DNA from: DATJLY01 sp035518375
Lineage (GTDB): Bacteria; Pseudomonadota; Alphaproteobacteria; ATCC43930; CGMCC-115725
Assembly: GCA_035518375.1 (NCBI GenBank)
Contig: DATIXQ010000026.1
Location: 8,507-72,506 of the forward strand
Length of the DNA: 64,000 bases
Direction: 5' to 3'
The notes below the pieces were generated by a model that ran no database searches, was not told the DNA's origin, and saw only the letters and a list, made by a program, of their open reading frames with translations. Position 1 is the stretch's first letter, and each line of letters begins with the position of its first letter. Both the position numbers and the translations under genes were made by a program. Below, one piece after another: positions 1 to 6,612 of the stretch.

Positions 1-1851
1 GCCGTGGGCCGCGCGGCGATGGTTGCGGATGACGCGCAGCATCGGCTCGCGGTTCGCGGCGAAGCCGGCGAACGGACCGAGCTCGCCCGCCATCTCGGCC
101 GATGTCGCATAGCCGACACCGGTGAGGATCGCGGTCAGCGCCGCGCAGAGCGCACGCCCCGCGTCGCTGTCATAAGAGAGGCCCGCCGCCATCAGGAGCC
201 CGCCGAGATTGGCGTAGCCCAGGCCCAGCGTGCGGTACTCGTAGCTGAGCCGCGCGATCTCGCGTGATGGGAACTGCGCCATCAGCACGGAAATCTCGAG
301 CGTGATGGTCCAGAGCCGGATGGCATGCTCGTACGCGGGAATGTCGTAGCTGCCGTCCTCGCGCCGGAACGCCAGGAGATTGAGCGAGGCGAGATTGCAT
401 GCCGTGTCGTCGAGGAACATGTATTCCGAGCACGGATTCGACGCGTTGATGCGACCGCTCGCGGGACAGGTGTGCCATTCGTTGATGGTCGTGTCGTACT
501 GCAGGCCCGGATCGGCCGAGGCCCAGGCGGCGTAGCAGATCTTGTCCCAAAGCTCGCGCGCCTTCAGCGTCTTCGCGACCTTGCCGTCGGTACGCCGCGT
601 CAGGCGCCACTCGCCGTCCTCGCGCACGCGCTCGAGGAAATCGTGCGACACGCGCACCGAGTTGTTGGAGTTCTGGCCCGAGACGGTGAGATAGGCCTCG
701 CTGTCCCAATCGGTGTCGTAGGTCCTGAACTCGATCGAGCTGTGGCCTTGCTCGGCGAACTGGATGACGCGCTGGACATAGTTCTCCGGGATCATGGCGC
801 GCCGCGCCGCGCGGATCTCGCGCTTCAGGGCCGCGTTCCTCGCCGGATCGAAGCGGCCTGCGCCGAGCGCTTCGGCGGCAACGCCGTGGCAGGCCGCTAT
901 GATGAGGTTCAGGTGCTTTTCCGCGAGCTTCGAGCCGGCGACGAGCGCCGCCACCTTCTGCTCCTCGACCACCTTCCATTCGACATAGGTCTCGATGTCG
1001 GGATGGTCGACGTCGACCGTCACCATCTTGGCCGCGCGCCGCGTCGTGCCGCCGGACTTGATGGCGCCGGCGGCGCGGTCGCCGATCTTGAGGAAGCTCA
1101 TCAGGCCCGAGGAGCGTCCGCCGCCCGAGAGCCGCTCGCCTTCGCCGCGCACCTTCGAGAAATTCGAGCCGCTGCCCGAGCCGTACTTGAAGATGCGTGC
1201 CTCGCGCACCCACAGATCCATGATCCCGCCTTCGTTGACGAGATCGTCGCTGACCGACTGGATGAAGCAGGCGTGCGGCTGCGGATGCTCGTAGGCGCTC
1301 TCCGACAGGCGCAATTCGCTGGTCTTGTAGTCGACGTAGTGGTGCCCTTGCGCCGGCCCGTCGATGCCGTAGGCCCAATGGAGCCCGGTGTTGAACCACT
1401 GCGGCGAGTTGGGCACGCCCATCTGCTTCGCGAGCATGAAGCAGGTCTCGTCGTAATAGGCGCGGGCGTCAGCCTCGCTATCGAAATAGCCGCCTTTCCA
1501 GCCCCAGTAGGTCCAGGTGCCGGCAAGCCGGTGGAACACTTCCTTGGCGCTCGTCTCCGAGCCCGAGCGCGCCGTCGCCGGCTGGTCCTCGGCGGGCATG
1601 TGCCGCCACAGCCACTCCGGCACGTCTTGCTCCGCGACCGCCGTCAGCTTCGCCGGCACGCCCGCCTTGCGGAAATATTTTTGCGCGAGGATGTCGCACG
1701 CGACCTGGCTCCAGAAGGCCGGCACTTCGATGTCGGGCTGGTGGAAGACGCGAGAGCCGTCGGGGTTGCGGATTTCGCTCGTCGCCTTGCGGAACGCGAT
1801 GCCGTGATAGGGGTCTTTGCCAGCGGCCGTGAAGCGACGCTCGATGCGCAT
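1..1851 (-). CDS. nrdJ: Adenosylcobalamin-dependent (class II) ribonucleotide reductase, N-terminal 617 residues (C-terminus cut by window edge)
   Basis: NrdJ reduces ribonucleotides to deoxyribonucleotides with adenosylcobalamin, without oxygen or a second subunit. The reading frame is open from an ATG at 1851 down to base 1, so only about half of the usual ~1200-residue protein is visible. The start MRIERRF..., the stretch ATSEIRNPDGS, the following ACDILAQKYFRKAGVP, the GSGSGSNFSKVRGEGE loop and NPCSEYMFLDDTACNLASLN are typical of the long alphaproteobacterial NrdJ. The finger-loop and C-terminal cysteine/zinc region would lie beyond the edge. It is divergent from nothing: the next gene upstream runs the same way. 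A 178-base gap in front of it holds a promoter, an NrdR-like box and a folded leader (listed separately). The identification is firm; nothing can be said about the missing half. Confidence 0.95.
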   Translation of the reverse strand, partial: MRIERRFTAAGKDPYHGIAFRKATSEIRNPDGSRVFHQPDIEVPAFWSQVACDILAQKYFRKAGVPAKLTAVAEQDVPEWLWRHMPAEDQPATARSGSETSAKEVFHRLAGTWTYWGWKGGYFDSEADARAYYDETCFMLAKQMGVPNSPQWFNTGLHWAYGIDGPAQGHHYVDYKTSELRLSESAYEHPQPHACFIQSVSDDLVNEGGIMDLWVREARIFKYGSGSGSNFSKVRGEGERLSGGGRSSGLMSFLKIGDRAAGAIKSGGTTRRAAKMVTVDVDHPDIETYVEWKVVEEQKVAALVAGSKLAEKHLNLIIAACHGVAAEALGAGRFDPARNAALKREIRAARRAMIPENYVQRVIQFAEQGHSSIEFRTYDTDWDSEAYLTVSGQNSNNSVRVSHDFLERVREDGEWRLTRRTDGKVAKTLKARELWDKICYAAWASADPGLQYDTTINEWHTCPASGRINASNPCSEYMFLDDTACNLASLNLLAFRREDGSYDIPAYEHAIRLWTITLEISVLMAQFPSREIARLSYEYRTLGLGYANLGGLLMAAGLSYDSDAGRALCAALTAILTGVGYATSAEMAGELGPFAGFAANREPMLRVIRNHRRAAHG

Positions 1852-1930
1852 TTGTGGCGTTCCCCCGAAAGTACCAGGCTTTACCGGTGCTTCCCACCAC
1901 CCGTTGGGCCACACCGTGTGTCAGAACACA
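1852..1930 (-). promoter_or_regulatory. Structured 5' leader of nrdJ with two mutually exclusive hairpins
   Basis: Read on the minus strand, TGTGGC (1908-1913) can pair with GCCACA (1853-1858), whose last base is one base from the start codon. Inside this helix, GGTG (1898-1901) can pair with CACC (1886-1889), or alternatively ACCGG can pair with CTGGT within 1873-1888; the two hairpins share bases 1886-1888, so only one can form. A perfect inverted repeat, TGTGT-4-ACACA, occupies 1917-1930 near the predicted transcript start. A closing helix next to the AUG with competing inner stems looks like an RNA switch. It carries GGGAAGCACCGGTAAAG, vaguely like cobalamin-element text, but no complete B12 box. 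Confidence 0.35.
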
Positions 1931-1931
1931 A

Positions 1932-1961
1932 AGTCTGGCCCTAAACGCGCGAGAGCGTCAA
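1932..1961 (-). promoter_or_regulatory. Putative sigma-70 promoter of nrdJ
   Basis: On the minus strand TTGACG (1956-1961) is followed after 18 bases by CAGACT (1932-1937). The -35 is strong, the -10 only partial (3 of 6). It would start a leader of roughly 74 bases before the nrdJ ATG. Confidence 0.35.
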
Positions 1962-1992
1962 GCCTCAAATTCGCCATAGGACAGAAATCCTG

Positions 1993-2008
1993 CCCCAATA
2001 TCTTGGGT
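1993..2008. promoter_or_regulatory. Possible NrdR box upstream of nrdJ
   Basis: The palindrome CCCAATATCTTGGG sits about 65 bases upstream of the predicted nrdJ transcript start. Its core CAATATCTTG matches 9 of 10 positions of the NrdR core CwAtATaTwG. NrdR boxes usually occur in pairs spaced by whole helical turns. The best second candidate, at 2030-2039, matches only 7 of 10 and is 34 bases away centre to centre, so the pair is imperfect. Confidence 0.4.
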
Positions 2009-2029
2009 AATACGTCTTGACCCGAAGGC

Positions 2030-2416
2030 CTATGTTGTGGGCGTGCCCGCGAAACAGAGCACGTAGCCGTCGGGGTCGAGGACATAGAAATCGCGCGTGC
2101 CCCACGCGGTCGGCGCGAGCGGCTTGATGATGGCGGCGCCCTTGGCGGCGCAGGCCGCGTGGAATTCGTCGATTCCGGCGACGGCAGCATAAAGATCGAG
2201 ATGCTCGTTGGCGCGGCGATGTTGGCGCTCGGCGTCGTTCTTGGGCGCGCACTTCAGATGGAGTTCGAAGCCGTCGCGTGTCCCGACCGCATAGAAGCCG
2301 CCCCACGGCGTGCCAAACGTGAAGCCGAGCACGTCGCGGTAAAAGGCAATCGCGCGGTCGAGGTCGTCGACCAGGAATTGCGGCGCGAGCGAGGTGAGGC
2401 GCGGCGTGTCGCTCAC
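2030..2416 (-). CDS. VOC-superfamily (glyoxalase/bleomycin-resistance fold) protein
   Basis: A 128-residue single-domain vicinal-oxygen-chelate protein. It opens with APQFLVDDLDRAIAFYRDVLGF, the usual first beta-alpha-beta unit, and ends with DFYVLDPDGYVLCFAG, the usual last strand of this fold. Members bind metals or hydrophobic ligands; the substrate cannot be told from sequence. The GTG start at 2416 was chosen because it overlaps the stop of the upstream gene as GTGA, which implies translational coupling; longer reading through that gene's frame would lose the fold's normal N-terminus. Possible roles run from lactoylglutathione-lyase-like activity to antibiotic binding. Confidence 0.8.
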   Translation of the reverse strand: MSDTPRLTSLAPQFLVDDLDRAIAFYRDVLGFTFGTPWGGFYAVGTRDGFELHLKCAPKNDAERQHRRANEHLDLYAAVAGIDEFHAACAAKGAAIIKPLAPTAWGTRDFYVLDPDGYVLCFAGTPTT

Positions 2417-2667
2417 GGTTCGGTCGCCCCCGCGCGCCGGTAGAGCACTTTGCCGCAGGCATGGCAGCAAAGTTCGGGCGGCAGCGCGACGTGCTCCCGC
2501 GGCGGCTCGGGCTTCGGCTCCTCGAAGCCTTCGAGATCGGGAAAGATGACGCAGCACGCGCACACCGAGCCGTTGCTGCCGGCGTCATAGAGCCGCAGCA
2601 TCTCCTCGCTCCAAGGCGCGTCGCAGAAGACGCAGCGCGGCCGTGTGTCGGGCTCGAGATTTGCCAT
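2413..2667 (-). CDS. Small cysteine-rich (zinc-ribbon-like) protein
   Basis: An 84-residue soluble protein whose cysteines come in close pairs: CVFC near residue 12, CACC near residue 36 and CCHAC near residue 67. Two or more such knuckles normally hold zinc, so this is probably a small zinc-binding protein. A proline- and glutamate-rich linker separates the second and third pairs. I recognise no named family. Its stop overlaps the GTG start of the VOC gene, so the two are one translationally coupled unit and may share a function. The frame's upstream extension is antisense to the FAH-hydrolase gene and is not real; the ATG at 2667 begins MANLEP. Confidence 0.7.
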   Translation of the reverse strand: MANLEPDTRPRCVFCDAPWSEEMLRLYDAGSNGSVCACCVIFPDLEGFEEPKPEPPREHVALPPELCCHACGKVLYRRAGATEP

Positions 2668-2713
2668 CCGCGCGATGTTAGCAGCGGGTGCCGCGCGCTG
2701 CGATAGGCGCCAG

Positions 2714-2742
2714 ATGACCCGCGCTGACGAGCATCCTATAGT
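2714..2742 (+). promoter_or_regulatory. Sigma-70 promoter of the FAH-NDUFA12-mlaD run
   Basis: ATGACC (2714-2719), a 17-base spacer and TATAGT (2737-2742) give a good housekeeping promoter about 40 bases before the FAH-hydrolase start. The -10 matches 5 of 6 and the -35 keeps the TGAC core. Confidence 0.65.
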
Positions 2743-2781
2743 GTGCCGCGGCAGCGAGAGATCGCGACGAGGAGGGCACCC

Positions 2782-3654
2782 ATGAAGATCTGTTGGTTCA
2801 ATGACAATCGTCTCGGGCTCGTGAAGGGCGACCGCGTCCTCGACGTGACGAAGGCGCTCGAGAAGCTGCCGAAGCTCACCTATCCCTATCCCAAGGGCGA
2901 TCCGCTCATCACCAACCTCGAGCGCATGAAGCCCGAGATCCTCGCGGCGTCCGAAGGCGCGTCCTCGGTCGCGGTGAAGGACGCGAAATTCCTCTCGCCG
3001 GTCCCGTCGCCGACCAAGATCATCGGCACGCCGACGAACTACATGGACCATCGCGAGGAAGCGCAGCAGCAGCGCGAGGTGTTCAGCGGCGGCGTGCCGA
3101 ACCGCTACACCGGCTCGATCGAGGAGCAGGGGCTGTTCCTCAAGGCGAACAGTGCGCTCGTCGGCACCGGCGAGGGCGTGCGCCTGCGCTTTCCCGACCG
3201 CCGCACCGACCACGAGATGGAATTGGGCGTCATCATCGGCAAGAAATCGACCAACATCGGCAAGGCCGAGGCGCTGTCGATCGTGGCGGGATACTGCATC
3301 GCGCTCGACATGGTGGTGCGCGGCTCGCAGGACAGGAGCTTCCGCAAGTCGATCGACACCTATGCCGTCGCCGGTCCGTGGTTTGTCACGCCCGACGAGA
3401 TTGGCGATCCGCAGAATCTCGATTTCTCGCTCGCGGTGAACGGCGCGGTGAAGCAGAAGTCCAACACCAAGATGATGATCATGGACCTCGTCACGCAGAT
3501 CTCCTGGGCTTCGACCTACTACACGCTGTGGCCGGGCGACATCATCATGAGCGGCACCTGTGCCGGCGTGAGCCAGGTGAAGCCGGGCGACGTCATGCAC
3601 TGCGAGATCGAGAAGATCGGCGCGGCCGACGTTCGCGTCGTCGCCATCGACTGA
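2782..3654 (+). CDS. Fumarylacetoacetate hydrolase (FAH) family protein
   Basis: A 290-residue FAH-fold enzyme, a family that cleaves C-C bonds in fumarylpyruvate-type and 2-oxo-acid ring-fission products with a divalent metal. The central motif DHEMELGVIIGK carries the usual metal-ligand glutamates, followed by the GYCIALDMVVRGSQD segment and GDIIMSGTCAGVS near the C-terminus. ATG at 2782 follows GAGGAGG. An upstream in-frame extension has no support. It starts a plus-strand run with the NDUFA12 gene one base downstream of its stop. Although a fumarylacetoacetase would complete the tyrosine route with hppD and maiA 7-8 kb away, this short form is more like the acylpyruvase/2-hydroxyhepta-diene-dioate group, so that link is inference. 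Confidence 0.85.
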   Translation: MKICWFNDNRLGLVKGDRVLDVTKALEKLPKLTYPYPKGDPLITNLERMKPEILAASEGASSVAVKDAKFLSPVPSPTKIIGTPTNYMDHREEAQQQREVFSGGVPNRYTGSIEEQGLFLKANSALVGTGEGVRLRFPDRRTDHEMELGVIIGKKSTNIGKAEALSIVAGYCIALDMVVRGSQDRSFRKSIDTYAVAGPWFVTPDEIGDPQNLDFSLAVNGAVKQKSNTKMMIMDLVTQISWASTYYTLWPGDIIMSGTCAGVSQVKPGDVMHCEIEKIGAADVRVVAID

Positions 3655-3655
3655 C

Positions 3656-4048
3656 ATGACCATCGGCACGCGTATCATGACCTGGCTCCGGGGCGAGCCC
3701 GTGGGCACGGACGCGTTCGGCAACCGCTACTTCCGCGACAAGCGGCATCTGCCGCGCGCGGGAGGCGGCGGGCGGGGAAGCCGCGAGAAGCGCTGGGTGC
3801 TCTATGCCGGCCCGGCCGATGCCTCGCGCGTGCCGCCGGAATGGCATGCCTGGCTCCATCACACGGTGGACGAGGTGCCGAAGGACGGCGGCAAGCTGCA
3901 TTATTCCTGGCAGAAGCCGCACCAGCCCAACCTCTCCGGCACGCCCAAGGCCTACCGTCCGCCGGGCTCCGTGCTCGTTGGCGGCCCGCGCGAGCGCACC
4001 ACCGCCGATTACGAGCCGTGGCGTCCCGACGAGGAGACGGCGCAATGA
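3656..4048 (+). CDS. NDUFA12-family NADH:ubiquinone oxidoreductase accessory subunit
   Basis: A 130-residue homologue of the mitochondrial complex I 17.2-kDa accessory subunit, present in alphaproteobacteria and placed on the peripheral arm of complex I. Diagnostic stretches are GNRYFRD, RWVLYAG, PPEWHAWLHHT and KPHQPNLSGT. The ATG lies one base after the preceding stop, and its own stop overlaps the mlaD start as ATGA, so all three are almost certainly cotranscribed. The pairing with mlaD and, further on, DUF2155 and aat is a familiar alphaproteobacterial neighbourhood. Confidence 0.93.
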   Translation: MTIGTRIMTWLRGEPVGTDAFGNRYFRDKRHLPRAGGGGRGSREKRWVLYAGPADASRVPPEWHAWLHHTVDEVPKDGGKLHYSWQKPHQPNLSGTPKAYRPPGSVLVGGPRERTTADYEPWRPDEETAQ

Positions 4049-4596
4049 GCCGCAACGCCGTCGAAACGGTGATGGGCGCGGTGGTACTTATTGTCGCCGC
4101 GCTTTTCCTGTTCTTCGCCTACACGACGAGCCAGGTGCGTGCCGTCTCGGGATACGAGCTGACGGCGCGCTTCAACCGCGTCGAGGGCTTGCGCGACGGC
4201 GGCGACGTGCGCATCAGCGGCATCAAGGTCGGCTCGATCGTCTCGCAGACGCTCGACCCGAAGAACTTCGTCGCCGTCGTCACGATGAGCATCGATCCGT
4301 CGATCAAGCTTCCGGTCGATACGGTCGCGACCATCACCTCGGCGGGGCTGTTCGGCGACAAGTACCTGTCGCTCGAGCCCGGCAATGAGGACGACAACAT
4401 CAAGCCCGGCGGCGAGATCGAGCATACGCAGTCGCCGATGAGCCTCGAATCGCTCATCGGCCAATACATCTTCAGTCAGCAGCCGGCGCAGAAGGGCGGA
4501 GGCGGGGCGCAGGGCGGAGCGCCGCCAGCGGCGACCCCGGGCGCCGCGGCGCCGGCAGGTCCGGCAGGCAATGGCACCCTCCCGCCCGCGAAGTGA
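4045..4596 (+). CDS. mlaD: MlaD-type phospholipid transport substrate-binding protein
   Basis: A 183-residue inner-membrane-anchored MCE-domain protein of the Mla lipid-asymmetry system. The first ~28 residues are one membrane helix (VVLIVAALFLFFAY). A single MCE domain follows with the signatures RFNRVEGLRDGGDVRISGIKVG and TSAGLFGDKYLSLEPG. The C-terminal ~35 residues are a glycine/alanine/proline-rich tail. MlaD normally works with MlaE and MlaF in an ABC complex; neither is in the window, so the partners must be encoded elsewhere. The start overlaps the stop of the NDUFA12 gene, and the end overlaps the methyltransferase start by 26 bases. Confidence 0.93.
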   Translation: MSRNAVETVMGAVVLIVAALFLFFAYTTSQVRAVSGYELTARFNRVEGLRDGGDVRISGIKVGSIVSQTLDPKNFVAVVTMSIDPSIKLPVDTVATITSAGLFGDKYLSLEPGNEDDNIKPGGEIEHTQSPMSLESLIGQYIFSQQPAQKGGGGAQGGAPPAATPGAAAPAGPAGNGTLPPAK

Positions 4597-5350
4597 GCCG
4601 GTCCAACACTGGGACCCCGAACGCTATCGCCGCAATGCATCGTTCGTCGCGGCCGGCGGCGCGCCCGTGCTCGAGCTGCTGGCGCCGCAGCCGGGCGAGC
4701 GCATCCTCGACCTCGGTTGTGGCGAGGGGGCGCTCACCGCTCTCATTGCCGAGCGCACCGAGGTCGTAGGCGTCGACGCCAGCGCCGAGCAGGTGGCCTC
4801 GGCGCGGGCCCGTGGCCTCGACGCACGCGTGATGGACGCGGCGGCGCTGCCGTTCGAGCACGAGTTCGACGCCGTCTTCAGCAACGCGGCGCTCCACTGG
4901 ATCAAGGATCTCGACGCCGTGGTCGCGGGCGTGCGCCGGGCTTTGAAGCCGGGCGGCCGCTTTGTTGCCGAGATGGGGGGCGAGGGCAACGTCGCGATCA
5001 TGCGCGAGGCGATGCATCGCGTGTTCGCACGGCACGGCGTCGATGTCGCCGCCGCCGACCCGTGGCGCTTCCTCTCGGTCGCGGAGGGGCGTGCGCTCCT
5101 CGGGCGGCACGGCTTCGCCGTTCGCTTCATCGAGCTCATCCCGCGCCCGACGCCACTCCCGGGCGCGCTCGGGGATTGGCTCGACACGTTCGCCGAGACC
5201 TTCCTCAAGCGTCTGCCCGAGGCGCAGCGCGGCCCTGTAAAAGCCGAAATCGAGGAGCATCTAAAGGACCGGCTGCGCGACCCGGCCGGGCGCTGGACGG
5301 CGGATTATGTCCGGCTGAGGTTCGCGGCCGAGCTTGCCTCCGGGACGTGA
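4571..5350 (+). CDS. Class I SAM-dependent methyltransferase (Tam-like)
   Basis: A 259-residue Rossmann-fold methyltransferase. Motif I is ILDLGCGEGALT (residues ~44-55), the acidic motif II is VVGVDAS, and the FSNAALHWI segment with LKPGGRFVAEMGG marks the trans-aconitate-methyltransferase-like group. The substrate is unknown. The ATG at 4571 lies inside the 3' end of mlaD; a 26-base overlap is unusual but the N-terminus PVQHWDPERYRRNASFV is needed for the family's first helix. It belongs to the same plus-strand run. Confidence 0.85.
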   Translation: MAPSRPRSEPVQHWDPERYRRNASFVAAGGAPVLELLAPQPGERILDLGCGEGALTALIAERTEVVGVDASAEQVASARARGLDARVMDAAALPFEHEFDAVFSNAALHWIKDLDAVVAGVRRALKPGGRFVAEMGGEGNVAIMREAMHRVFARHGVDVAAADPWRFLSVAEGRALLGRHGFAVRFIELIPRPTPLPGALGDWLDTFAETFLKRLPEAQRGPVKAEIEEHLKDRLRDPAGRWTADYVRLRFAAELASGT

Positions 5351-5354
5351 TCCG

Positions 5355-5579
5355 ATGGCGCCGAAGAAACTCGACCTGCCGACCTGGCGCACGCCCGCGG
5401 GCGAGGCGGTCTCGTGCCTCGACAAGATCAAGGTTTTGAACGAGAACCTCGAAGAAATTCGCGTCCTCGCGCAAGAGGCGCTCGAGGATGCGGTGCTCAT
5501 GGGGGCGGACGAGCAGCAGTTCAAGAAAGTTCTGCATATGATCGCAGAACTAATTGAAAATCCATATAAAAAATCTTGA
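5355..5579 (+). CDS. Small conserved hypothetical protein
   Basis: A 74-residue soluble protein, predicted mostly helical (LDKIKVLNENLEEIRVLAQEALEDA), with no membrane segment or signal. I recognise no named family. The ATG at 5355 follows the methyltransferase stop by four bases, so it is cotranscribed. A further M seven residues upstream overlaps the methyltransferase and is less likely. The region just after it is locally AT-rich. Confidence 0.7.
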   Translation: MAPKKLDLPTWRTPAGEAVSCLDKIKVLNENLEEIRVLAQEALEDAVLMGADEQQFKKVLHMIAELIENPYKKS

Positions 5580-5593
5580 AGCTAAAGTGCTAC

Positions 5594-6031
5594 ATGAGGC
5601 TGGCCAAAGGGGCCCGCCGCGCTGATCTGGGGATCGGCTCGATCGCTTGCGTGGCGGCCTTCGTCGCCGCCACGGTGCCGGTGCGCGCCGAGACCGTGGC
5701 GGTGCTCCAGGGCCTCGACAAGATCACGGCGCGCAGCTCCACCTTCGACGCGCCGGTCGACCAGAGCGTCCGCTTCGGCTCGCTTCTCATCACGGTGCGC
5801 GCTTGCGTCAAGCGGCCGCCGGAAGAGCCGCCCGAGACGGCGGCCTTCCTTCAGATCGACGAGGTGCGCTCTTCCGGCACGACGTTCGAATCGAAGCGCG
5901 TCTTCAGCGGCTGGATGTTCGCCTCGAGCCCCGCGATCTCGGCGATGGAGGACCCGATCTACGACGTCGGCGTGCTCGACTGCAAGAGCGACACGACCGA
6001 CGCGCCGCCAAGCGGCTCGCCCGAGAAGTAG
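5594..6031 (+). CDS. DUF2155 periplasmic protein
   Basis: A 145-residue exported protein. The first ~33 residues form a signal peptide ending ...VPVRAE. The mature part carries the DUF2155 text VAVLQGLDKITARSSTFDAPV, VRFGSLLITVRACVKRPPEEPPETAAFL and the SGWMFASSPAISAMEDPIYDV end. The function is unknown; the family is a constant neighbour of aat in alphaproteobacteria. A TTG start at 5576 overlapping the previous stop is possible, but the ATG at 5594 gives a better signal peptide. Its last 73 bases overlap the 3' end of aat on the other strand. Confidence 0.88.
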   Translation: MRLAKGARRADLGIGSIACVAAFVAATVPVRAETVAVLQGLDKITARSSTFDAPVDQSVRFGSLLITVRACVKRPPEEPPETAAFLQIDEVRSSGTTFESKRVFSGWMFASSPAISAMEDPIYDVGVLDCKSDTTDAPPSGSPEK

Positions 6032-6612
6032 CCGCGCGACTCGAGCGCGTGGTCGAGGCGGCGGTGATAGGCCGCGCGCGAGATCTCGGCCCCGCCGAAC
6101 TGCGTCAGGTGGCTTGTCATGAACTGCGTGTCGAGTAGCTTGAACCCGCCAAGCTTCAGCCGCGCGACGAGATGGACGAGCGCCACCTTGCTCGCATCCG
6201 TGACGCGGCTGAACATGCTTTCGCCGAAGAAGGCCGCGCCGAGGCTCACGCCGTAGAGGCCGCCGACCAGCTTCCCGTCGTGCATCACCTCGACACTATG
6301 GGCGTTGCCCATGCGGAAGAGTCCGCTGTAGAGCCGCGCGATCTCGGCGTTGATCCAGGTCTTGGGCCGGTCCGGGCCCGGCTCGGCGCAGGCTTCGACC
6401 ACGGCAGCGAAGGCGCGGTCGCAGCACACCTCGAACGGCGCGTTGCGCACGGTGCGCGCGAGCCGGCGCGAGAGGTGGAACTTGTCGAGCGGCAGAATGC
6501 CGCGGCGCTCGGGATCGACCCAGTAAAGCTGCGGATCCTCGGCGGATTCCGCCATGGGAAAGATACCGGCCGCATAGGCGCGCAGCAGGATCGCCGGCGT
6601 CAGCACCGTCAT
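5959..6612 (-). CDS. aat: Leucyl/phenylalanyl-tRNA--protein transferase
   Basis: A 217-residue L/F-transferase that attaches leucine or phenylalanine to N-terminal Arg/Lys, marking proteins for ClpS-ClpAP. Signatures are YAAGIFPM at the N-terminus, YWVDPERRGILPL, TWINAEI, and the GVSLGAAFFGESMFSR and LLDTQFMTSHLTQFGG blocks. The ATG at 6612 overlaps the accC stop (ATGA), so aat is the last gene of the aroQ-accB-accC-aat run. Its 3' end overlaps the DUF2155 gene tail to tail by 73 bases. Confidence 0.97.
   Translation of the reverse strand: MTVLTPAILLRAYAAGIFPMAESAEDPQLYWVDPERRGILPLDKFHLSRRLARTVRNAPFEVCCDRAFAAVVEACAEPGPDRPKTWINAEIARLYSGLFRMGNAHSVEVMHDGKLVGGLYGVSLGAAFFGESMFSRVTDASKVALVHLVARLKLGGFKLLDTQFMTSHLTQFGGAEISRAAYHRRLDHALESRGYFSGEPLGGASVVSLLQSSTPTS

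Noticed and set aside
170..1399. A 409-codon minus-strand frame over nrdJ
   Set aside because: Arginine-rich, low-complexity shadow; the NrdJ frame over the same bases gives a clear protein.
1852..1930. A classical cobalamin riboswitch before nrdJ
   Set aside because: Parts of the text are similar but no full B12 box or multi-arm core can be drawn, so only a structured leader is claimed.
325..1944. A 539-codon plus-strand frame opposite nrdJ
   Set aside because: Long antisense frames are common in GC-rich coding DNA; no domain is recognisable and the start has no ribosome site.
2413..3723. A long version of the cysteine-rich protein (436 codons)
   Set aside because: All but the last 84 codons are antisense to the FAH-hydrolase gene; only MANLEP onwards is plausible.
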